DNA of 64,000 bases from Noviluteimonas caseinilytica (GTDB lineage Bacteria > Pseudomonadota > Gammaproteobacteria > Xanthomonadales > Xanthomonadaceae): the NCBI RefSeq assembly GCF_018406605.1, contig NZ_AP024545.1:1922001-1986000 (forward strand). Reading direction: 5' to 3'. Position numbers and translations under genes: made by a program. Every line of letters begins with the position of its first letter. Within the stretch, counting starts at the first letter, position 1. The notes under the pieces are model-generated. The model was not told the origin of the DNA. It saw nothing but the letters and a program-made list of their open reading frames with translations, and ran no database searches. This document shows, piece by piece, positions 25,898 to 34,262 of the stretch.

Positions 25898-26588
25898 GCG
25901 ACGCATCGAGTTCGGCCAGCCGCTGCGGCGTCCCGACATCCGTCCACGCGCCGCGGTGATGCGTACCGTCGATGGCGTTGCGGCCCATCGCGTGACGTAA
26001 CAGCGGCGCAAGCTTGAACCGCGGCGGTGTCTCATCGACACCCGGCACGTTGCCGACGATCCCGCGCCAGCCATCGAACAACGACGGCCGATAAACGCCG
26101 ATCCCCGCGAAGGTCAGGCGCGCTTCGCCGTCCGACGCCACCGTGCCGTCGGCGCGCAACGCGAAATCGCCGTTCGGATGCTGCGGCGGATTGTCGACGA
26201 GCACGAGATGCGCTTCGCCACGCGGCTCGCTCGGCAACCGCGCGAAATCGAAATCCGTCCACACGTCGCCATTCACGGCAAGGAACGGCGCATCGCCCAG
26301 CAACGTCAACGCATTGAAGAGGCCGCCGCCCGTTTCCAGCGGCGTCGCGCCTTCGTACGAGTAATGCAGCCGCACTCCCCATCGCGATCCATCGCCCAGC
26401 ACATCCGGGAACCGCGCCGCCAACCAGCTCGTGTTGACGACGACATCGACGATGCCCATCGCCGCCAGTTTCTCCAGGTGCCACGCGATCAACGGCTTCC
26501 CGCCCGCTTCCAGCAGCGGCTTCGGCGTCGTGTTCGTCAGCGGCCGCATGCGTTCGCCGAGGCCGGCGGCGAGGACCAGTGCCTTCAT
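25857..26588 (-). CDS. murU: N-acetylmuramate alpha-1-phosphate uridylyltransferase MurU
   Basis: 243-residue nucleotidyltransferase. Makes UDP-MurNAc from MurNAc-1-P and UTP in the peptidoglycan recycling shortcut known in Pseudomonas, bypassing de novo MurA/MurB. The motif LAAGLGERMRPLTNTTPKPLL (residues 6-26) is canonical, with VNGDVWTDFDF holding the metal Asp. Its ATG overlaps the amgK stop (ATGA, 26585-26588), which is the characteristic amgK-murU operon. A generic sugar-1-phosphate nucleotidyltransferase is the fallback call, but gene context is strong. Confidence 0.9.
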   Translation of the reverse strand: MKALVLAAGLGERMRPLTNTTPKPLLEAGGKPLIAWHLEKLAAMGIVDVVVNTSWLAARFPDVLGDGSRWGVRLHYSYEGATPLETGGGLFNALTLLGDAPFLAVNGDVWTDFDFARLPSEPRGEAHLVLVDNPPQHPNGDFALRADGTVASDGEARLTFAGIGVYRPSLFDGWRGIVGNVPGVDETPPRFKLAPLLRHAMGRNAIDGTHHRGAWTDVGTPQRLAELDASLNARPTSPSRTAP

Positions 26589-27628
26589 CGCGTGGCGTCT
26601 TCCGCGGTGCCTTCGGTCCAGTGGCCGTATTCCTTGATCGCGGGCTTCACGCGCGTGGCGATCAGTTCGGCGAGCGGGGCGAGTTCCGGGTACTTCGGCA
26701 ACACGTCGTCCAGGTAGGCGAAGAAGCGCGGCACGTCCTGCAAATACTTCGGCTTCGCATCGCGATGGTGCAGGCGCGCGAAGATGCCGATGACTTTCAG
26801 ATGGCGATGCACGCCGATCAGGTCGGCGTCGCGGCGGAAGCGTTCCAGCGACGGCACCGGCAATCCGGCCTCCGCCGCACGTGCGTGGTAACGATCCAGC
26901 CAGCCGTGGATGCGCTCGACCGGCCAGCTCAGGAACGCATCCTTGAACAGGCACGTCGGGTCGTACGCGATCGGGCCCCGCACCGCGTCCTGGAAATCCA
27001 GCACGGCCGGCCCATCGGACGCGGGCATCAAATTGCGGGGCATGAAGTCGCGATGCACCAGCACCTGCGGTTGCGCGAGCGCGGCGTCGATCAGCACGCG
27101 ATGCACGCGCTCGAGGCGTTGCAGGTCGCTGTCGTCGAGCACGAGCGCGAGATGTCGCCCGAGGTACCACTCGTCGAACAGGCGCAGTTCGCGCAGCAGC
27201 AGGGGCTCGTCGTACGCCGGGAAGTCGTCCGGCACCGGCGCGGCCTGCAGGCGCAGCAGCTGCGTGATCGCATCGTCGAACAACGCGTCGGCGTTGTCGG
27301 CGTGGATGACATGCAGGTAGGTGTCGGCGCCGAGGTCTTCGAGCAGCAGGAAGCCCGTCGCCGCGTCTTCGGCCAGCACCTGCGGCACGCGCACGCCGGC
27401 CGCTTCGAGCATCGCGCGGATGCGCAGCCACGGGCGCACGTCTTCCTTGTCGGGCGGCGAGTCCATCACGATGCGGCTCGGCTCGGGGCCCAGCGTGCGC
27501 CAGTAGCTGCGGAAGCCTGCATCCATGGAGGCGCGCGCCAGGCCCAGGTCGGCGTGGCCGGTGGCGGTGCGGGCCCAGGCGAGGCGCTGGTCGTCGCGCG
27601 AAGGCGCGGAAGCGGGGTCGGCGGTCAT
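26585..27628 (-). CDS. amgK: N-acetylmuramate/N-acetylglucosamine kinase AmgK
   Basis: 347-residue aminoglycoside-phosphotransferase-fold kinase. AmgK phosphorylates MurNAc at the anomeric carbon and feeds MurU. Catalytic VHRDFMPRNL has HRD at residues 192-194, and metal-binding DFQDA is at 211-215. The N-terminal lobe includes FLLLEDLGADTY. It overlaps murU by 4 bases. The pair supports cell-wall recycling independent of MurA, which would predict reduced fosfomycin sensitivity (inference from Pseudomonas). Confidence 0.92.
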   Translation of the reverse strand: MTADPASAPSRDDQRLAWARTATGHADLGLARASMDAGFRSYWRTLGPEPSRIVMDSPPDKEDVRPWLRIRAMLEAAGVRVPQVLAEDAATGFLLLEDLGADTYLHVIHADNADALFDDAITQLLRLQAAPVPDDFPAYDEPLLLRELRLFDEWYLGRHLALVLDDSDLQRLERVHRVLIDAALAQPQVLVHRDFMPRNLMPASDGPAVLDFQDAVRGPIAYDPTCLFKDAFLSWPVERIHGWLDRYHARAAEAGLPVPSLERFRRDADLIGVHRHLKVIGIFARLHHRDAKPKYLQDVPRFFAYLDDVLPKYPELAPLAELIATRVKPAIKEYGHWTEGTAEDATR

Positions 27629-27745
27629 GCGCGAAGGGTAAACCGGCGGGCCTTCACGGCGCGAGAAGCCTGCGTGCCGGTACGGTCCGGAACTCTTGCG
27701 TACATTCCCCTTGTCGCCCGCATCGGTCCCCCCGCCGTGAATGAA

Positions 27746-28492
27746 ATGCTGTCCTACGACTTCATCGTCTACGTGGTGATCGGCTTCGCCGCGCAGCTGG
27801 TGGATGGCGCGCTCGGCATGGCCTACGGCGTGACGGCCTCCAGCCTGCTGCTGGGCGTGGGCGTGCCGCCGGCGCTGAGCAGCGCCACGGTGCACGCGGC
27901 CGAATGCTTCACCACCGGCACCTCCGCGATCTCGCACCACGCCTTCGGCAACATCGACAAGCACCTGTTCCGCCGCCTGCTGCTACCCGGCATGCTGGGT
28001 GCGGCCGTGGGCGCATATGTCCTGGTGCACCTGCCGGGCGATGCGATCAAGCCCTGGATCGCGGGATACCTGCTGGTGATGGGCCTGGTGATCATCGCGA
28101 AGGGCTTCCGCGAACTCACGTCCAAGCGCGTCACCTCGCACCTGATTCCATTGGGATTCTTCGGCGCGCTGGTCGATGCGATCGGCGGCGGCGGATGGGG
28201 GCCGGTGGTCACGTCCAACCTGCTCGCGCGCGGCAACGAGGCCCGTTTCACCATCGGTACCGTCAATGCGGTGGAGTTCTTCGTCACCGTGACGGCGTCG
28301 CTGGTGTTCCTGATGACGCTGGGCATCTCGCACTGGCAGATCGTGGTGGGCCTGGCCCTGGGCGGCGTGGCGGCGGCCCCGATCGGCGGGTGGCTGGTCA
28401 AGCGCCTGCATGCGCGCTGGCTGCTGGTGGTGGTGGGCCTGCTGGTCGTCGGCCTGAGCACGCGGACGCTCTACCTGCATTTCGCCGCGTGA
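27746..28492 (+). CDS. TauE/SafE family sulfite exporter-like permease
   Basis: 248 residues with about eight membrane segments (DFIVYVVIGFAAQLVDGALGMAYG, LLPGMLGAAVGAYVL, then FFVTVTASLVFLMTL). The GGGGWGPVV motif in the second half is characteristic of TauE/SafE anion permeases. Substrate is unproven, but the 45-base distance to cysD suggests sulfite or sulfate-related traffic. The start shown is ATG at 27746; an in-frame GTG at 27737 would add three residues. Divergent from amgK. Confidence 0.88.
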   Translation: MLSYDFIVYVVIGFAAQLVDGALGMAYGVTASSLLLGVGVPPALSSATVHAAECFTTGTSAISHHAFGNIDKHLFRRLLLPGMLGAAVGAYVLVHLPGDAIKPWIAGYLLVMGLVIIAKGFRELTSKRVTSHLIPLGFFGALVDAIGGGGWGPVVTSNLLARGNEARFTIGTVNAVEFFVTVTASLVFLMTLGISHWQIVVGLALGGVAAAPIGGWLVKRLHARWLLVVVGLLVVGLSTRTLYLHFAA

Positions 28493-28537
28493 GCGTCGCA
28501 CCTTCGGCCGGGGCTCCGTAAGATCGCGGTTCCACGC

Positions 28538-29452
28538 ATGGCGCAGAACCGCATGACCCCGAGCCACCTCGACCGCCTCGAATCCGAGAGCCTGCACATC
28601 CTGCGCGAGGTGGCGGCGAGCTTCCGCAATCCGGTCCTGCTGTATTCGATCGGCAAGGACAGCTCGGTGTTGCTGCACTTGCTGATGAAGGCGTTCGCGC
28701 CGGGGCGGCCGCCCATTCCGCTGCTACACGTGGATACCGGCTGGAAATTCCGCGAGATGATCGAGTTCCGCGATCGTCGCGCGGCCGAGACGGGCGTGGA
28801 CCTGCGCGTGCACACCAATCCCGACGGCGTCGCGCGCGGGATCGGGCCGATCACGCACGGCGCCACCGTGCACACCGACGTGATGAAGACGCAGGCACTG
28901 AAGCAGGCGCTCGATCAGTACGGGTTCGATGCGGCCATCGGCGGCGCGCGCCGCGACGAGGAGAAGTCGCGCGCGAAGGAACGCGTGTTCTCCTTCCGCA
29001 ACGCGCAGCACCGCTGGGACCCGAAGCATCAGCGCCCCGAACTGTGGGACCTCTACAACACGCGCATCGCCGCGGGCGAGAGCGTGCGCGTGTTTCCGCT
29101 GTCGAACTGGACCGAGCTCGACGTGTGGCTCTACATCTATCGGGAAAACATCCCGGTGCCCTCGCTGTACTTCGCGAAGGAGCGCCCGGTGGTGGAACGA
29201 GACGGCGCGTTGCTGATGGTCGACGACGAACGACTGCCGCTGCGTGCAGGCGAGGTGCCGGCGATGCGCCGCGTGCGCTTCCGCACGCTGGGCTGTTATC
29301 CGCTCACCGGCGCGATCGAATCCGACGCCGACACGCTCGACAAGATCATCGCGGAGATGCTGGTGGCGACCACGTCGGAGCGGCAGGGCCGCGTGATCGA
29401 CCACGACCCCAGTGCGTCGATGGAGAAGAAGAAGCAGGAGGGGTACTTCTGA
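28538..29452 (+). CDS. cysD: Sulfate adenylyltransferase small subunit CysD
   Basis: 304 residues. ATP sulfurylase catalytic subunit, forms APS from sulfate and ATP using GTP hydrolysis by CysN. The PP-loop SIGKDSS is at residues 37-43. LLHVDTGWKFREMIEFRD and the GGARRDEEKSRAKERVFSFR block are intact. The stop shares one base with the cysNC start (TGATG, 29450-29454). A TAAGAT sequence at 28519-28524 may be a -10 element. Confidence 0.97.
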   Translation: MAQNRMTPSHLDRLESESLHILREVAASFRNPVLLYSIGKDSSVLLHLLMKAFAPGRPPIPLLHVDTGWKFREMIEFRDRRAAETGVDLRVHTNPDGVARGIGPITHGATVHTDVMKTQALKQALDQYGFDAAIGGARRDEEKSRAKERVFSFRNAQHRWDPKHQRPELWDLYNTRIAAGESVRVFPLSNWTELDVWLYIYRENIPVPSLYFAKERPVVERDGALLMVDDERLPLRAGEVPAMRRVRFRTLGCYPLTGAIESDADTLDKIIAEMLVATTSERQGRVIDHDPSASMEKKKQEGYF

Positions 29453-31353
29453 TGACGCGCGTCTACGACGATACCGACATCGCCGCGGCGCTGCGCCGCC
29501 ACGAGCACAAGGACCTGCTGCGCTTCATCACCTGCGGCAGCGTGGACGACGGCAAGAGCACGCTGATCGGGCGGCTGCTGCACGACAGCAAGCGCCTGTT
29601 CGAAGACCAGCTGGCCGCGCTCGCCGCCGACAGCCGCCGCCACGGCACGCAGGGCGAGAACATCGATTACGCGTTGCTGCTCGACGGCCTGGCCGCGGAG
29701 CGGGAGCAGGGCATCACCATCGACGTGGCGTATCGCTTCTTCGATACGGAACGGCGCAAGTTCATCGTCGCCGATTGCCCGGGGCACGAGCAGTACACGC
29801 GCAACATGGCCACCGGTGCGTCGACGGCGGACCTCGCCGTGGTGCTGGTCGATGCGCGCAAGGGCTTGTTGCCGCAGACGCGTCGGCACACGTACATCGC
29901 CTCGCTGCTCGGGCTGCGGCACGTGGTGCTGGCGGTGAACAAGATGGATCTCGTCGGCTACGACTTCGCGGTGTTCGAAACGATCGCGAACGAGTACGCA
30001 GCGCTGGCATCGTCGCTCGGGATCCCGCACGTGCAGTGCATTCCGTTGTCGGCGCTGCAGGGCGACAACCTCATCGAACGCTCGCAGGCGATGCCGTGGT
30101 ACGACGGCCCGGCGTTGCTGGAATACCTCGACACGGTGCAGGTCGACCGCGTCGAAGCCGAAGGCGGCTTCCGCCTGCCGGTGCAGTGGGTGCAGCGGCC
30201 GGATCGTCGCGACGCGGATCGTGATTTCCGGGGTTACGCCGGCACCCTGGTCGCTGGGCGCGTCGCGCCGGGCGGTGCGGTGGTGGTGTTGCCGGCGGGG
30301 CGGCGATCGCGCGTGGCGCGCGTGCTCGGGCCGGAAGGCGCGCGCGAATCGGCCGTCGCGGGGCAGGCAATCATGCTGGTGCTCGAGGACGAGATCGACG
30401 TGAGCCGCGGCGATGTGATCGCGGCCGGCGACGATGCACCCGAGGTGTCGGACCAGTTCGCCGCGCACGTGCTGTGGATGGGCGAAGGACAATTGCTGCC
30501 GGGGCGTCCGTACTGGCTGAAGCTGGGCACGCGCACCGTGGGCGCGACGGTGAGTGCGCTCAAGCACAAGGTCGACGTCGATACGCAGGCCTCGCTCGCG
30601 GCGACGCACCTGGACCTCAACGAAGTCGGTTACGTGAACCTCTCGCTCGACCAGGCGATCGCGTTCGAACCGTATGCGAAGAACCGTGCGCTCGGCGGCT
30701 TCATCCTCATCGATCGCATCGATAACACGACGGTCGCGGCCGGCACGCTCGACTTCGCGCTGCGCCGCGCAGGCAACCTGCACTGGCAGCACATCGACGT
30801 GGATCGCGCGACGCGCGCGCGCAGCCTCGGGCAGGCGCCGCGGTGCGTGTGGTTCACGGGCTTGTCGGGGTCCGGCAAGTCGACGATCGCCAACCTCGTC
30901 GATCGCCGGTTGCAGGCGATGGGGCTGCACGCGTTCGTCCTCGACGGCGACAACGTGCGCCACGGCCTCAACCGCGACCTGGGCTTCACCGACGAAGACC
31001 GCGTCGAAAACCTGCGCCGCGTGGGCGAGGTGGCCAGGCTGATGACGGACGCGGGGCTGATCGTGCTCGTCAGTTTCATCTCGCCGTTCCGCGCGGAGCG
31101 GCGCACGGCGCGTGCGTTGTTCGGCGAAGGCGAGTTCCTCGAAGTGTTCGTGGACACGCCGATGGCCGTGGCCGAAGCGCGCGACGTGAAAGGCCTCTAC
31201 GCGAAGGCGCGGCGCGGCGACCTGCCGAACTTCACCGGCATCGATTCGCCCTACGAAGCGCCGGAGGCGGCGGAGCTGGTGCTGGATACGACCAGTGCGC
31301 CGGCCGAGGAACTGGCCGAACGCGTCGTTGCGATGCTGCTCGGTCGCGGATAA
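29452..31353 (+). CDS. cysNC: Bifunctional sulfate adenylyltransferase subunit 1/adenylyl-sulfate kinase CysNC
   Basis: 633 residues, a fusion of CysN and CysC. The CysN GTPase part (about 1-440) has GSVDDGKST at 29-37, DCPGHEQYTRN and NKMDL. The APS kinase part starts near 463 with WFTGLSGSGKSTI, whose P-loop is at about 470-477, followed by DGDNVRHGLNRDLGF. It couples GTP hydrolysis to APS formation and then makes PAPS. Such fusions occur in xanthomonads and some other proteobacteria. One-base overlap with cysD; terminator just after the stop. Confidence 0.97.
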   Translation: MTRVYDDTDIAAALRRHEHKDLLRFITCGSVDDGKSTLIGRLLHDSKRLFEDQLAALAADSRRHGTQGENIDYALLLDGLAAEREQGITIDVAYRFFDTERRKFIVADCPGHEQYTRNMATGASTADLAVVLVDARKGLLPQTRRHTYIASLLGLRHVVLAVNKMDLVGYDFAVFETIANEYAALASSLGIPHVQCIPLSALQGDNLIERSQAMPWYDGPALLEYLDTVQVDRVEAEGGFRLPVQWVQRPDRRDADRDFRGYAGTLVAGRVAPGGAVVVLPAGRRSRVARVLGPEGARESAVAGQAIMLVLEDEIDVSRGDVIAAGDDAPEVSDQFAAHVLWMGEGQLLPGRPYWLKLGTRTVGATVSALKHKVDVDTQASLAATHLDLNEVGYVNLSLDQAIAFEPYAKNRALGGFILIDRIDNTTVAAGTLDFALRRAGNLHWQHIDVDRATRARSLGQAPRCVWFTGLSGSGKSTIANLVDRRLQAMGLHAFVLDGDNVRHGLNRDLGFTDEDRVENLRRVGEVARLMTDAGLIVLVSFISPFRAERRTARALFGEGEFLEVFVDTPMAVAEARDVKGLYAKARRGDLPNFTGIDSPYEAPEAAELVLDTTSAPAEELAERVVAMLLGRG

Positions 31354-31354
31354 A

Positions 31355-31381
31355 AAAACGCCCCGCGATGCGGGGCGTTTC
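31355..31381. terminator. Intrinsic terminator between cysNC and GlsB-like gene
   Basis: AACGCCCCGC (31358-31367) pairs with GCGGGGCGTT (31370-31379 region) around a short loop. An A-run lies on the left, and a short T-run on the right. It lies in the 46-bp gap of two convergent genes and can serve both. Confidence 0.8.
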
Positions 31382-31399
31382 GTTGCAGGCTGCGTTGGA

Positions 31400-31660
31400 T
31401 CAGGCCGCGCGCGGACGCTTGCCGCGGATGGCTTCCCACAGAAACAGCAGCACGATGGCCGCGACGATCGCGATCACCCAGACCAGGATGCGATTGCCGA
31501 CGCCGAGCATCCCTGCGATGTAACCACCGGCCAGCGCACCCAGCGCGCCCAGCACGATCGTCATGATCCAGCCCACCGGGTCCGCGCCCGGCTTGAAGAA
31601 ACGCGCAAGGATGCCGATCACCGCACCGCCGACCAGGTACATCAGGAGTCCGTCGAACAT
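31400..31660 (-). CDS. GlsB/YeaQ/YmgE family small membrane protein
   Basis: 86 residues, three hydrophobic segments (MYLVGGAVIGILARFF, WIMTIVLGALGALAGGYIAGML, VWVIAIVAAIVLLFLW), the Transgly_assoc family pattern with the GxxAR motif and a Gly-rich middle. Stress-induced inner-membrane proteins of unknown mechanism. It ends with a basic tail (RGKRPRAA). A second, probably related gene lies directly upstream on the same strand. Confidence 0.85.
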   Translation of the reverse strand: MFDGLLMYLVGGAVIGILARFFKPGADPVGWIMTIVLGALGALAGGYIAGMLGVGNRILVWVIAIVAAIVLLFLWEAIRGKRPRAA

Positions 31661-31702
31661 GGTGTGCCCCTCCAGCCGCGCCGGGATGGCGCCGGGGGGA
31701 TG

Positions 31703-32023
31703 CTAGCGTGGTGTGCGCCGCAGCATTCTGCCCATTGCGCCGCCCAGCATCGCCAGGACCAGGCTGCCCCCGAGGGCAACGACGAAGCGCATGCCGGGGC
31801 CGGCGGGCGTGTAACCGGCCCAGCGCGTGGCGAACCACGCCAGCGCCGCACCCGCGATGCCCAGCGCAAACGACGACAGCAGGCCGATGCGTTTCTGCGA
31901 GGAGGTCATCCAGCGGGCGACCAGGCCCGCCAGGCAGCCGATGACGATCAGCGCGGGCCAGCCATGGCCGATGTCGCCGAAGGCGCGCGCGGCCAGGACG
32001 AACTCGATCGGTCCCTGGGTCAT
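31703..32023 (-). CDS. Small membrane protein, possibly GlsB-like
   Basis: 106 residues, three hydrophobic segments. The spacing resembles the downstream GlsB protein: IVIGCLAGLVARWM, SFALGIAGAALAWFATRW, and FVVALGGSLVLAMLGGAMGRMLRR. This suggests a diverged duplicate; the similarity is judged by eye only. Separated from that gene by 42 bases. Nothing else is recognised. Confidence 0.7.
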   Translation of the reverse strand: MTQGPIEFVLAARAFGDIGHGWPALIVIGCLAGLVARWMTSSQKRIGLLSSFALGIAGAALAWFATRWAGYTPAGPGMRFVVALGGSLVLAMLGGAMGRMLRRTPR

Positions 32024-32073
32024 CGCGCGCGCTCCCCTGGTTCGCGGACGTTGGATCGCCTAGTTGCGGTGGA

Positions 32074-33576
32074 TCAGCAGCAGCCGTGGTCCCCGTGGTC
32101 GCTGCCACCGGCCACGTGCGCGCTGCGGCGGGTCTCGCCGCGCGTGCCCGCTTCGTGGTGGCGCGCGATCACCCGTGCGACGCACGCGGTGACGCGCTTG
32201 CCCATCGGGATGTGCAGGAATTCGTTCGGGCCATGCGCGTTGGAATGCGGGCCCAGCACGCCGGTGATCATGAACTGCGCGTCCGGGTACTTCTCGCCGA
32301 GCATGCCCATGAAGGGGATCGTGCCGCCTTCGCCCATGTACATCGCGGGCTGGCCGAAGAACTCGCGGCTCGCATCGTCGATGGCCTGGTTGAGCCACGG
32401 CGACATCGCGGGCGCATTCCAGCCGGTGGAAGCCTTCTCGAGGTCCAGCGTGACCTGCGCGCCGTAGGGCGGATCGCGTTCGAGCGTCTGCTTGAGCAGT
32501 TCGCCGGCGCGCTTGCCGTCCAGCGTGGGCGGCAGGCGCAGCGACAGCTTCACCGCGGTGAAGGGACGCAGCACGTTGCCTGCCGACGAGAGGGCCGGCA
32601 TGCCGTCGACGCCCGTCACCGACAGCGCGGGGCGCCAGGTGCGGTTGAGCACGAGTTCGGTGAGGTCGTCGGCCATCGGCACCATGCCGGGCAGGAACGG
32701 GAACTTGTCGTAGACCGCGGTGCCGACGACCTTCGCCGCTTCCTTCGCCTGCACGAGGCGCTCGGCGGGCACTTCGCTGTGCAAGCCGTCGAGCAGGATG
32801 CGGCCGGTCTTCTCGTCTTCGATGCGCGAGAGCAACTGGCGCAGGATGCGGAAGCTCGAAGCCACGATGCCCGACGCGTCGCCGGAATGGACGCCTTCGG
32901 ACAACACCTTCACCGTGAGGTTGCCGCCGGCCAGGCCGCGCAGCGAGGTGGTGCACCACAGCTGGTCGTAGTTGGCGCAACCCGAATCGAGGCACACGAC
33001 GAGCGAGGGCATGCCGATGCGTGCGGCCAGGTGGTCGACGTAGGCGGGCAGGTCGTAGCTGCCGGATTCTTCGCAGGCTTCGATCAGGATCACGCAGCGC
33101 GCGTGCGGGATCTTCTGCGCCTGTAGCGCGAGGATCGCGGCGAGCGAACCGAACAATGCGTAGCCGTCGTCGGCGCCGCCGCGGCCGTACAGGCGATCGC
33201 CCTTGATCACGGGCGTCCACGGGCCGAGGTCGTCGTCCCAGCCCGTCATCTCGGGCTGCTTGTCGAGGTGGCCGTAGAGCAGCACGCAGTCGTCGTCGCT
33301 GCCGCCGTTGGCGGCGGGGATCTCGAGGAAGATCAGCGGCGTGCGGCCTTCCAGGCGCACCACGTCCACGACCATGCCGGGAATGGACTGCGCCTTCGCC
33401 CAGTCTTCCATCAGCTTGACGGCGGCATCCATGTAGCCGTGCGCCACCCAGTCGGTGTCGAACATCGGCGACTTGTTGGGGATGCGGATGTAATCGACGA
33501 GGCGGGGGACGATGTCGTCGTCCCACTTCTCGCTGACATGGCGCTCGATGGCGGGGGCGTCGAAGTTGGAATCCAT
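32074..33576 (-). CDS. M20 family metallopeptidase
   Basis: 500-residue M20 peptidase (DapE/carnosinase type). Metal-binding residues are in LLYGHLDKQPE and YGRGGADDGYA, the catalytic Glu pair in EACEESGSYD, with a later GPHSNAHGPNEF His site. A dimerisation lid domain follows the first lobe (NLTVKVLSEGVHSGDASG). No signal peptide, so probably cytoplasmic, acting on di- or tripeptides. Its C-terminal tail ends in GGSDHGDHGCC, an unusual His/Cys-rich extension that could bind metal. Confidence 0.92.
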   Translation of the reverse strand: MDSNFDAPAIERHVSEKWDDDIVPRLVDYIRIPNKSPMFDTDWVAHGYMDAAVKLMEDWAKAQSIPGMVVDVVRLEGRTPLIFLEIPAANGGSDDDCVLLYGHLDKQPEMTGWDDDLGPWTPVIKGDRLYGRGGADDGYALFGSLAAILALQAQKIPHARCVILIEACEESGSYDLPAYVDHLAARIGMPSLVVCLDSGCANYDQLWCTTSLRGLAGGNLTVKVLSEGVHSGDASGIVASSFRILRQLLSRIEDEKTGRILLDGLHSEVPAERLVQAKEAAKVVGTAVYDKFPFLPGMVPMADDLTELVLNRTWRPALSVTGVDGMPALSSAGNVLRPFTAVKLSLRLPPTLDGKRAGELLKQTLERDPPYGAQVTLDLEKASTGWNAPAMSPWLNQAIDDASREFFGQPAMYMGEGGTIPFMGMLGEKYPDAQFMITGVLGPHSNAHGPNEFLHIPMGKRVTACVARVIARHHEAGTRGETRRSAHVAGGSDHGDHGCC

Positions 33577-33698
33577 GTTGCGCGCAATCCTGGGGGAGGC
33601 GAGCCGCGCATTCTACCGGGTGGCCCGCGAAGCCGGTTCAGACATCCCTGACATGCGGTCGCGCCGATGCCGGACACGCGGGCGGGGGCATTCCGGAT

Positions 33699-33721
33699 GG
33701 GGCGGGGCGGGGCAGGACGGG
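33699..33721 (+). promoter_or_regulatory. G-quadruplex motif upstream of ComEA-like gene
   Basis: Four G-runs with short loops: GGGG (33699-33702), GGGG (33704-33707), GGGG (33709-33712) and GGG (33719-33721). The region lies about 84 bases before the ATG. It fits the canonical G4 pattern with loops of 1, 1 and 6; whether it folds in vivo is unknown. The remaining intergenic sequence (33577-33804) shows no gene. Confidence 0.4.
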
Positions 33722-33804
33722 AGACTGTGCCTCCCGCAGCCGCTGGGCTGCAGGACACCCAGGCATCCGCATCCCGCGGGTGCCCTCGTCAAGGAGAGAC
33801 CCCG

Positions 33805-34137
33805 ATGGCCCCCATCCTTCCATCCCCGCGCAAGTTGTTCGCCTCGCTCGCGGTGGCGCTGCTGTGCGCCGGCGCGGCCTTAGCCGCAGACAAGGTCGAC
33901 GTCAACACGGCCGACGCGGCCACCATCGACAAAGTGCTGGTCAACATCGGTCCGGCCAAGGCCGAGGCCATCGTGGCCCATCGCGCGGAACACGGGCCCT
34001 TCAAAAGCCTGGAACAGCTGGCCAGCGTCAAGGGCATCGGCCTGAAGACGGTGGAGAAGAACCGCGAGCGCATCGAGATCGGCGGCGGCGCGGCGCCGGC
34101 GCGCAAACCGGCCGCGGCGGCGGCCTCGGCGCCCTGA
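33805..34137 (+). CDS. ComEA-like helix-hairpin-helix DNA-binding protein
   Basis: 110 residues with a Sec signal peptide (KLFASLAVALLCAGAALAA). The mature part is a tandem HhH domain (VDVNTADAATIDKVLVNIGPAKAEAIVAHR, then SLEQLASVKGIGLKTVEKNRERI), about residues 30-90. It ends in an Ala-rich tail. ComEA-type proteins bind incoming DNA in the periplasm during natural transformation; type IV pilus retraction genes are present in the window. A good AAGGAGAG ribosome site is at 33791-33798. It stands alone, so the competence role is inference. Confidence 0.9.
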   Translation: MAPILPSPRKLFASLAVALLCAGAALAADKVDVNTADAATIDKVLVNIGPAKAEAIVAHRAEHGPFKSLEQLASVKGIGLKTVEKNRERIEIGGGAAPARKPAAAAASAP

Positions 34138-34204
34138 GGCGCGGTTCCTTCGGAGCAGGTGGTGTTCCGGCGGCGCACGCGCGTCGTTGGGCGGAACGCC
34201 GTGC

Positions 34205-34245
34205 GGGGGCGGGCGCAACGGACTGCGCCCGGCCCCCGCCCTTTT
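34205..34245 (+). terminator. Intrinsic terminator after ComEA-like gene
   Basis: GGGCGCA (34211-34217) pairs with TGCGCCC (34224-34230), and the outer GGGGG (34205-34209) can pair with CCCCC (34233-34237). TTTT follows at 34242. It is about 70 bases after the ComEA-like stop. Confidence 0.6.
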
Positions 34246-34262
34246 CGACGTAGTCTTCGCGC

